Position numbers and translations under genes: made by a program
Part shown: positions 57,275 to 64,000 of the stretch, one piece after another
Position numbering within the stretch: the stretch's first letter is position 1
How the letters are laid out: each line of letters begins with the position of its first letter
Assembly: GCF_009707385.1 (NCBI RefSeq)
Contig: NZ_CP046115.1
Location: forward strand, 372,001-436,000
Direction: 5' to 3'
DNA: 64,000 bases
Source: Klebsiella oxytoca
Lineage (GTDB): Bacteria > Pseudomonadota > Gammaproteobacteria > Enterobacterales > Enterobacteriaceae
The notes under the pieces: model-generated
Told to the model about the DNA's origin: nothing
The model's input: only the letters and a program-made list of their open reading frames with translations
Database searches by the model: none

Positions 57275-58009
57275 ATGTCCATATTAAACTGTATTCGCTC
57301 GGCTAAGAAAATGCTGAGTATTCTGCTTCTATTTTTATTCAGCAACACTGTTTTCGCGTCTGTGGAAAATGGTTCGCTGAATTCATCGCATTCTCTTTCT
57401 TCTGTCGAAAAAACACCGATGGCGACCTTCCAGCAGGCGGTTAATGACGACCTGGCAGGTCGCCATCGTGAAGCCCGGCAGAAATATGATGCCCTGAATA
57501 ACGGCATGCTGGCGGGGATGATCCTTTTACCTTCGGCAGTTAACCTGGCGGCGCTGGAGCGCTACGACGAGGCCCGCCAGGCATTCAATTTATTGCGACA
57601 AAACGGTAACGGGCGCGAGCGGGATTATAGCTTGCTCTGGGATTTATGGTTAACCGCCAGGACATGGCAAGGAGGGTCAACAGCACTGCAAAAAACACTG
57701 ACTGATAAAGCCGCTAATTATAAGTGGTTTTCGGCATATGAGTCGGCCATTGCTGATATTTACAGCGGGAAAGGTGATGAAAAGTCCGTGTTTCAGCTAA
57801 TCGATAGTATTGCTTTCAGCCAGGCAGAGGAAAAGGCGGATGCCGTCACTCAGGCGGTATTTTTTGTCGGCGGCTATTACCAGTACGTAATAAACCAGCC
57901 GCAGAAAGCGCAGAAATTATATCGCGACTATGAATTGCATCTGAATAAAAGCTCTCTGGAGCGAAATCTGGTTCTGAAAGAGCAGGCATCTCTGCGCATA
58001 TCTCAATAA
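57275..58009 (+). CDS. Exported TPR-like protein, probable autotransporter partner
   Basis: 244 residues with AAGG upstream of the ATG. Signal peptide about residues 1-29 (MLSILLLFLFSNTVFA core). The mature part is helical with TPR-like pairs (FQQAVNDDLAGRHREARQKYDAL; AVNLAALERYDEARQAFNLL). It ends 51 nt before the autotransporter ATG. Salmonella SadA is preceded in its operon by a small exported partner (SadB), so a role in assembling the adhesin is plausible; it lacks a lipobox and is not clearly SadB-like. Confidence 0.72.
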   Translation: MSILNCIRSAKKMLSILLLFLFSNTVFASVENGSLNSSHSLSSVEKTPMATFQQAVNDDLAGRHREARQKYDALNNGMLAGMILLPSAVNLAALERYDEARQAFNLLRQNGNGRERDYSLLWDLWLTARTWQGGSTALQKTLTDKAANYKWFSAYESAIADIYSGKGDEKSVFQLIDSIAFSQAEEKADAVTQAVFFVGGYYQYVINQPQKAQKLYRDYELHLNKSSLERNLVLKEQASLRISQ

Positions 58010-58029
58010 AAAATTAAAGGAATAAACCA

Positions 58030-58048
58030 GTCTTTTATTTTAAAAGAC
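58030..58048 (+). promoter_or_regulatory. Stem-loop immediately before the autotransporter RBS
   Basis: GTCTTTT-ATTTT-AAAAGAC, perfect 7-bp stem ending 2 nt before the AGGGGGAAAC ribosome site. It could limit ribosome access or mark an RNA processing site. Confidence 0.55.
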
Positions 58049-58060
58049 CAGGGGGAAACA

Positions 58061-61000
58061 ATGAATACAGTATATCGTTTAGTCTGGAACGCGAGCCTGG
58101 GATTGTGGGTCGCGGTCAGCGAGCTGGCGAAGGCCAGGGGGAAAGGCAAATCCGGATTAAGAAAGGCGCGCAGGGCGCTGCCCGTGATGCTGCTGAGCGT
58201 CACCCTGGTGGGGATCCCGGGGACGGCGGATGCATGGAGGGTGACGACTGTCACTAACCCAGGAACAGCATCGAATGATGGTGGTGTAATTTCGAATACT
58301 GCAATTGGTAATGGTGCGGCTGCCACCAATGCACCCAACGGAGCCGGACAAGCTACAGCCCTTGGCGACAACACTAAAGCTATTGGTGGTGGGACTGCAG
58401 TTGGTTCACTGGCTAATGCCGCGCAAAACTCTGTTGCTATTGGACTTAAAGCTACAGCTGCAGGAGATAACTCAGTTGCCGTTGGTAATGGTGCAAAATC
58501 GAATGCCTCGGGTGCTACTGCTGTCGGTCTTGGGGCGCGTTCCGATGGTGTTAGTGCAACTGCTCTTGGCCACAACGCTGCTACCAATGCTCAGTCTGCT
58601 ACCGCTCTTGGTGCGGCAGCAACGGCTAACAATGCTGGTGATGTTGCTCTGGGGAGTAACTCAGTCACTGCTGCAACTGTCGCAACAACCAGCACTACGA
58701 TTAATGGCATTAATTACAATTTTGCCGGCACTGCACCGACCAGAACCGTGAGCGTGGGAGCGGTTGGTGACGAACGTACGGTGACAAACGTTGCCGCCGG
58801 GCGCGTTACGGCTTCCAGTACCGATGCGATTAACGGCTCGCAGCTGTATGCCACCAATCAGAGTATCGATACTCTTGCCGCTACGCCGCTGACCTTTACG
58901 GGAAACACAGGTTCCGTCGGCAGGAAGCTGGGCGAGACGCTAACCATCAAGGGCGGTAAAACCACCGCTGGCACCTATTCGGCGGCCAACCTGAACACCG
59001 TCGTGGACAGTTCCGGCAATGTGACCCTGCAGATGGCGGAGAATCCGGTCTTCACCTCGGCAATTATCGGCGGCACCACCACCATTAACAGCTCCGGGCT
59101 GACGATTACCGGCGGGCCCAGCGTCACCACCACCGGCGTGAACGCCGGCAGCAAGAAAGTGACGAATGTCGCGGCGGGTACGCTGAGCAGCACCAGCACC
59201 GACGGGGTCAACGGCAGTCAGCTGTACGCCACCAACCAGAACGTGTCGACCAACACCACCAATATCAATACGCTGAAGAACACCCCGCTGACCTTCGCCG
59301 GTAATACCGGCACGGTGACCAAAAAGCTCGGCGAGACGCTGACGGTCAAAGGCGGCAAAACCACGGCGGGGACCTACTCGGACGCGAACCTGAATACGGT
59401 GGTGGACGCGAACGGTAACCTGATGGTGCAGATGGCGGAGAACCCGGTTTTCACCTCGGCGATTATCGGCGGCACCACCACCATTAACAGTTCCGGACTG
59501 ACCATTACCGGCGGGCCGAGCGTGACCACGACGGGAGTTAACGCCGGCAGCAAGAAAGTCACCAACGTGGCGGCGGGCACGCTGAGCAGCACCAGCACCG
59601 ACGGAGTCAACGGCAGTCAGCTGTACGCCACCAACCAGAACGTGGCGACCAACACCACCAACATCACAAACCTGGCTAACACCCCGCTGACCTTTGCAGG
59701 TAATAGCGGGTCGGTGACCAAAAAGCTCGGCGAGACGCTGACGGTCAAAGGCGGCAAAACCACGGCGGGGACCTACTCGGACGCGAACCTGAATACGGTG
59801 GTGGACGCGAACGGTAACCTGATGGTGCAGATGGCGGAGAACCCGGTCTTCACCTCGGCGATTATCGGCGGCACCACCACCATTAACAGTTCCGGACTGA
59901 CCATTACCGGCGGGCCGAGCGTGACCACGACGGGAGTTAACGCCGGCAGCAAGAAAGTCACCAACGTGGCGGCGGGCACGCTGAGCAGCACCAGCACCGA
60001 CGGAGTCAACGGCAGCCAGCTGTACGCCACCAACCAGAACGTGGCGATCAACACCACCAACATCACGAACCTGGCCAACACCCCGCTGACCTTTGCCGGT
60101 AATAGCGGGTCGGTGACCAAAAAGCTCGGCGAGACGCTGACGGTCAAAGGCGGCAAAACCACGACAGGAACCTACTCGGACGCGAACCTGAACACGGTGG
60201 TGGACGCGAACGGTAACCTGATGGTGCAGATGGCGGAGAACCCGGTCTTCACCTCGGCGATTATCGGCGGCACCACCACCATTAACAGTTCCGGACTGAC
60301 CATTACCGGCGGGCCGAGTGTGACCACCACCGGCGTGAACGCCGGCAGCAAGAAGGTGACGAATGTCGCGGCGGGCACGCTGAGCAGCACCAGCACCGAC
60401 GGAGTCAACGGCAGTCAGCTGTACGCCACCAACCAGAACGTGGCGACCAACACCACCAACATCACGAACCTGGCCAACACCCCGCTGACCTTTGCCGGTA
60501 ATAGCGGGTCGGTGACCAAAAAGCTGGGCGAGACGCTGACGGTCAAAGGCGGCAAAACCACGACGGGGAGCTACTCGGATGCGAACCTGAACACGGTGGT
60601 GGATACGAACGGTAATCTGGTCGTACAGATGGCGGAGAATCCGGTTTTCACCTCGGCGATTATCGGTGGCACCACCACCATTAACAGTTCCGGACTGACC
60701 ATTACCGGCGGACCGAGTGTGACCACTACCGGCGTGAACGCGGGCAGCAAAAAAGTTACCAGCGTGGCGGCGGGCACGCTGAGCAGCACCAGTACTGATG
60801 CGGTGAACGGCAGCCAGCTGTACGCGACCAACAGCAATATCAATAATATCTACAATACCGGCATCAAGTACTTCCATGCCAACTCCACCGGAGAAGATTC
60901 TCAGGCCACCGGTCTGGACTCCGTCGCTATTGGCATGGGGGCCGCGGCAGGCTTTGATAACGATGTCGCGCTGGGTGCCGGTTCAGTCACGGCAGAAACC

Positions 61001-64000
61001 GTGGCGACCGAAGGCGTGACCCTCGACGGCACTGATTATGCTTTTGCCGGGGTGGCGCCGACCAGCACCGTCAGCATTGGTAACGAAGGTGCTGAGCGTA
61101 CTCTGACCAACGTGGCAGCGGGCCGCCTGTCGGAAACCAGTACCGATGCCGTCAATGGCTCGCAGCTTCACGCGACCAATACCGCGCTTAACACCCTGGG
61201 TGACAGAGCGGTACAGTACGATCTCCATGAAGACGGTTCGGTGAACTACGGCAATATCACCCTGGGAGGGGAGACCTACAACCAGTACACCAATGAAGGG
61301 GGAACCACCATCACCAACGTGGCGGATGGCAGTGCCCCGAGTGATGCGGTGAACTTCTCACAGCTGACCGAAACCAATAACACTATTCAAAACCTCTACA
61401 CCTCCGGAACGAAGTACTTCCATGCGAATTCCTCCGGTGCGGACTCCGCAGCAGTGGGCGCAGACTCGGTGGCTATTGGCATGGGGGCGGTTGCGGCACA
61501 CGATAACTCGGTTGCGCTGGGCGCCGGGTCCGTGACCAGCGGTGCCGTAGGAAGCGCCGGTGTGACCCTGGCCGGAACCGACTATGCTTTTGCGGGCTCT
61601 AATCCGGGCAGCACGGTCAGCGTGGGGGATTCCGGCGCTGAGCGCACGATTACTCATGTGGCCGCCGGTCGCCTGTCAGAAACCAGCACCGATGCGGTCA
61701 ACGGCTCGCAGCTGTATGCCACCAACACGGCGGTGAATAACATCTTTAATGAGATGGACGGTCTGAAGGACGATGCGCTGCAGTGGGATCCGTCGCTGAA
61801 CGCCTATTCAGCGAGCCACGGTGATACGGCAGAGAACAAGATCACCCGGGTAGCCGCAGGGGATCTGAATGAGGTCAGTACCGACGCGGTAAACGGCTCG
61901 CAGCTGTACGCCACTAACCAGCAGGTGGAAGGTAACACCACCAGTATCAATAGCCTGGGTGATTCGGTGGAGAATATCTACAACACCGGCACCAGATACT
62001 TCCACGCCAACTCCACCGGCACCGACTCGTCGGCGCTGGGGCTGGATGCGGTGGCCATCGGGATGGGCGCCATTGCGGCTCATAATAATGATGTGGCACT
62101 GGGAGCGGGGTCTGTAACCGGCGCAACGGTAGCGACGACCGGCGTGAACCTCGGGGGAACCCGCTACGCGTTCGCCGGGGTAACCCCGGCCAGCACGGTG
62201 AGCGTGGGGGATGTGGGTAGTGAACGTACCGTGACTAACGTGGCGGCGGGTCGTCTGTCAGCAACCAGCACCGACGCGGTGAACGGCAGCCAGCTGTACG
62301 CGACCAACACGGCGGTGGAGAACATCTCTGGTGACGTATCGGGCCTGCAGCAGGACGCGCTGCAGTGGGATCCGTCGCTGAACGCCTATTCGGCCAGTCA
62401 CGGTGACACAACGGTGAACAGGATCACCAACGTGGCGGCGGGCGATCTGAGCGACAAGAGCACCGACGCGGTGAACGGCTCGCAGCTGTATGCCACCAAC
62501 CAGCAGGTGGAAGGTAACACCACCAATATTGCGCAGAACACGCAGAACATCAGCGATCTGGGCGATACGGTGGAGAATATCTACAACACCGGCACCAAAT
62601 ATTTCCACGCTAACTCCACCGGCACCGATTCGTCGGCGCTGGGGCTGGACTCGGTGGCGATTGGTATGGGGGCCATTGCCGGTAACCAGAACGATGTGGC
62701 GCTGGGGGCGAACGCGAAAACGGCGGCCACGGTGGGGACGGCAGGCGTCACCCTGCGCGGCACCGACTACGCGTTTGCCGGGGCGAACCCGACCAGCACG
62801 GTGAGCGTGGGAGATGCGGGCAGCGAACGCACCCTGACCAACGTGGCGGCGGGCCGTCTGTCGGCGACCAGCACCGACGCGGTGAACGGCAGCCAGCTGT
62901 ACGCCACGAACACGGCGGTGGAGAACATCTCCGGTGAGGTGTCGGGTCTGCAGCAGGACGCGCTGCTGTGGGATCCGTCGCAGAACGCCTACTCGGCCAG
63001 TCACGGTGACACCACGGTGAACAGGATCACCAACGTGGCGGCGGGGGAGCTGTCGACAGACAGCACCGACGCGGTGAACGGCTCTCAGCTGTACGCGACC
63101 AACCAGCAGGTGGAAGGTAACACCACCAATATTGCGCAGAACACGCAGAACATCAGCGATCTGGGCGATACGGTGGAGAATATCTACAACACCGGCACCA
63201 AATATTTCCACGCTAACTCCACTGGCACCGATTCGTCGGCGCTGGGGCTGGACTCGGTGGCGATTGGTATGGGGGCGATTGCTGCTAACCGGAACGATGT
63301 GGCGCTGGGCGCAGGCTCGGTGAGCGGAGTGACGGTAGGGACAGCAGGGGTTACCCTGGGCGGTACCGACTACGTGTTTGCCGGGGCGACCCCGACCAGC
63401 ACGTTGAGCGTGGGAGATATGGGCAGCGAACGCACCGTGACCAACGTGGCGGCGGGCCGTCTGTCGGCAACCAGCACCGACGCGGTAAATGGATCACAGC
63501 TGTACGCCACCAACACCACGGTGAATAACATTTCCAACGAGATGAACGGGCTGAAGGACGATGCCCTGCAGTGGGATCCGTCGCTGAACGCCTACTCGGC
63601 GAGTCACGGTGACACCACGGTGAACAGGATCACCAACGTGGCGGCGGGCGATCTGAGTGAGACCAGCACCGATGCGGTGAACGGTTCGCAGCTGTATGCC
63701 ACCAATCAGCAGGTGGAAGGTAACACCATCAGTATCAATAACCTGGGCGACTCGGTGGAGAATATCTATAACACCGGCACCAAATACTTCCACGCCAACT
63801 CCACCGGCACCGACTCGTCGGCGCTGGGGCTGGATGCGGTGGCCATCGGGATGGGCGCCATTGCGGCTCATAATAATGATGTGGCACTGGGAGCGGGGTC
63901 TGTAACCGGCGCAACGGTAGCGACGACCGGCGTGAACCTCGGGGGAACCCGCTACGCGTTCGCCGGGGTAACCCCGGCCAGCACGGTGAGCGTGGGAGAT
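58061..64000 (+). CDS. Giant trimeric autotransporter adhesin (YadA/SadA-like), 5' part
   Basis: Open for 1,980 codons to the window end, with the same frame at 58061, 60851 and 63782; the C-terminal anchor is beyond. Residues 1-24 are an extended signal peptide region (MNTVYRLVWNASLGLWVAVS), then a basic stretch and hydrophobic core ending GTADA. Residues ~80-215 are YadA-type head repeats (SVAIGLKATAAGDNSVAVG). From ~276 to 928 there are five 133-aa stalk repeats, each with a neck (STDGVNGSQLYATNQ). Then ~200-aa modules follow, each with KYFHANSTG, VAIGMGA, TNVAAG and DALQWDPS. An obligate trimer exported by its own barrel; adhesion or autoaggregation is expected. Confidence 0.95.
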   Translation, partial: MNTVYRLVWNASLGLWVAVSELAKARGKGKSGLRKARRALPVMLLSVTLVGIPGTADAWRVTTVTNPGTASNDGGVISNTAIGNGAAATNAPNGAGQATALGDNTKAIGGGTAVGSLANAAQNSVAIGLKATAAGDNSVAVGNGAKSNASGATAVGLGARSDGVSATALGHNAATNAQSATALGAAATANNAGDVALGSNSVTAATVATTSTTINGINYNFAGTAPTRTVSVGAVGDERTVTNVAAGRVTASSTDAINGSQLYATNQSIDTLAATPLTFTGNTGSVGRKLGETLTIKGGKTTAGTYSAANLNTVVDSSGNVTLQMAENPVFTSAIIGGTTTINSSGLTITGGPSVTTTGVNAGSKKVTNVAAGTLSSTSTDGVNGSQLYATNQNVSTNTTNINTLKNTPLTFAGNTGTVTKKLGETLTVKGGKTTAGTYSDANLNTVVDANGNLMVQMAENPVFTSAIIGGTTTINSSGLTITGGPSVTTTGVNAGSKKVTNVAAGTLSSTSTDGVNGSQLYATNQNVATNTTNITNLANTPLTFAGNSGSVTKKLGETLTVKGGKTTAGTYSDANLNTVVDANGNLMVQMAENPVFTSAIIGGTTTINSSGLTITGGPSVTTTGVNAGSKKVTNVAAGTLSSTSTDGVNGSQLYATNQNVAINTTNITNLANTPLTFAGNSGSVTKKLGETLTVKGGKTTTGTYSDANLNTVVDANGNLMVQMAENPVFTSAIIGGTTTINSSGLTITGGPSVTTTGVNAGSKKVTNVAAGTLSSTSTDGVNGSQLYATNQNVATNTTNITNLANTPLTFAGNSGSVTKKLGETLTVKGGKTTTGSYSDANLNTVVDTNGNLVVQMAENPVFTSAIIGGTTTINSSGLTITGGPSVTTTGVNAGSKKVTSVAAGTLSSTSTDAVNGSQLYATNSNINNIYNTGIKYFHANSTGEDSQATGLDSVAIGMGAAAGFDNDVALGAGSVTAETVATEGVTLDGTDYAFAGVAPTSTVSIGNEGAERTLTNVAAGRLSETSTDAVNGSQLHATNTALNTLGDRAVQYDLHEDGSVNYGNITLGGETYNQYTNEGGTTITNVADGSAPSDAVNFSQLTETNNTIQNLYTSGTKYFHANSSGADSAAVGADSVAIGMGAVAAHDNSVALGAGSVTSGAVGSAGVTLAGTDYAFAGSNPGSTVSVGDSGAERTITHVAAGRLSETSTDAVNGSQLYATNTAVNNIFNEMDGLKDDALQWDPSLNAYSASHGDTAENKITRVAAGDLNEVSTDAVNGSQLYATNQQVEGNTTSINSLGDSVENIYNTGTRYFHANSTGTDSSALGLDAVAIGMGAIAAHNNDVALGAGSVTGATVATTGVNLGGTRYAFAGVTPASTVSVGDVGSERTVTNVAAGRLSATSTDAVNGSQLYATNTAVENISGDVSGLQQDALQWDPSLNAYSASHGDTTVNRITNVAAGDLSDKSTDAVNGSQLYATNQQVEGNTTNIAQNTQNISDLGDTVENIYNTGTKYFHANSTGTDSSALGLDSVAIGMGAIAGNQNDVALGANAKTAATVGTAGVTLRGTDYAFAGANPTSTVSVGDAGSERTLTNVAAGRLSATSTDAVNGSQLYATNTAVENISGEVSGLQQDALLWDPSQNAYSASHGDTTVNRITNVAAGELSTDSTDAVNGSQLYATNQQVEGNTTNIAQNTQNISDLGDTVENIYNTGTKYFHANSTGTDSSALGLDSVAIGMGAIAANRNDVALGAGSVSGVTVGTAGVTLGGTDYVFAGATPTSTLSVGDMGSERTVTNVAAGRLSATSTDAVNGSQLYATNTTVNNISNEMNGLKDDALQWDPSLNAYSASHGDTTVNRITNVAAGDLSETSTDAVNGSQLYATNQQVEGNTISINNLGDSVENIYNTGTKYFHANSTGTDSSALGLDAVAIGMGAIAAHNNDVALGAGSVTGATVATTGVNLGGTRYAFAGVTPASTVSVGD
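58888..60845 (+). repeat. Five tandem 399-bp repeats inside the autotransporter
   Basis: The string CCGCTGACCTT recurs at 58886, 59285, 59684, 60083 and 60482, exactly 399 bp (133 codons) apart. Copies 2-4 are almost identical at nucleotide level; copies 1 and 5 are more diverged. The period is a multiple of three, so copy-number changes keep the frame. Confidence 0.95.
60851..64000 (+). repeat. Head-neck modules of 546-603 bp
   Basis: The TAC codon of the NTG-KYFHANS motif is at 60851, 61397, 61979, 62582, 63185 and 63767: steps of 546, 582, 603, 603 and 582 bp, all multiples of three. The segment from about 62041 reappears unchanged by eye from 63829 to the window end (offset 1,788 bp). 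Confidence 0.92.

Noticed and set aside
58940..60877. A 645-codon open frame on the minus strand opposite the autotransporter
   Set aside because: It has the repeat period of the sense gene and low-complexity composition; the sense strand carries the signal peptide, RBS and family motifs.
58157..63871. Many shorter minus-strand and alternate-frame ORFs in the autotransporter
   Set aside because: They recur at the 399-bp and ~600-bp periods and are by-products of GC-rich repeats.

Overview
The window reads as a stretch of an enterobacterial chromosome (Enterobacterales, Enterobacteriaceae). Most of the backbone has recognisable E. coli K-12 counterparts in E. coli-like order: pdeC-soxS-soxR-(sraL)-ghxP-yjcE, actP-yjcH-acs, gltP-yjcO-fdhF, alsKECAB-rpiR-rpiB, phn genes, yjdN-yjdM and proP. 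The high-GC coding style, the REP sequence type, the glutathione transferase gene after soxR and the absence of nrfABCDEFG between acs and gltP suggest a Klebsiella/Raoultella-like genus rather than Escherichia. That genus call is an inference.

Layout. 1-6.0 kb: redox/c-di-GMP genes, purine permease and a cation/proton antiporter. 6.1-8.3 kb: a LysR regulator divergent from a CidA/CidB-type pair. 8.3-14.4 kb: an AT-rich five-gene chaperone-usher fimbrial operon. 14.4-21 kb: acetate uptake and activation (actP-yjcH-acs), glutamate/aspartate transporter gltP and yjcO. 21.2-23.4 kb: selenocysteine formate dehydrogenase H, read through an in-frame UGA. 23.6-30.6 kb: D-allose operon with rpiR and rpiB; an ERIC element separates rpiR from alsB. 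30.7-38.6 kb: a small secreted repeat protein, an orphan LuxR-like regulator, a second fimbrial operon and a small membrane protein. 38.7-46.7 kb: a C-P lyase operon reduced to phnFGHIJKLMNP, lacking phnCDE and phnO, with a Pho box directly before phnF. 46.8-49.8 kb: yjdN, yjdM and proP. 49.9-51.1 kb: an unusually long array of about nine 123-bp REP-pair units. 51.1-55.5 kb: cbpAM, a TerC-family protein, a DsbA-like periplasmic thiol protein, and a TetR/NAD(P)H-oxidoreductase pair. 55.5-64 kb: a paralogue of the LuxR-like regulator, a TPR-like exported protein and the 5' 5.9 kb of a giant trimeric autotransporter adhesin that continues past the window.

Three surface-adhesion loci are therefore spread over 56 kb. 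Two of them are preceded by near-duplicate regulators that share an upstream inverted-repeat motif at a similar distance. This regulator-plus-adhesin arrangement is the most interesting accessory signal. The other strong observations concern repeats and rearrangements: the 123/246-bp REP array, a 159-bp tandem duplication of the phnK tail, and near-identical 399-bp and roughly 600-bp modules inside the autotransporter. I found no CRISPR array, insertion sequence, tRNA or rRNA gene.
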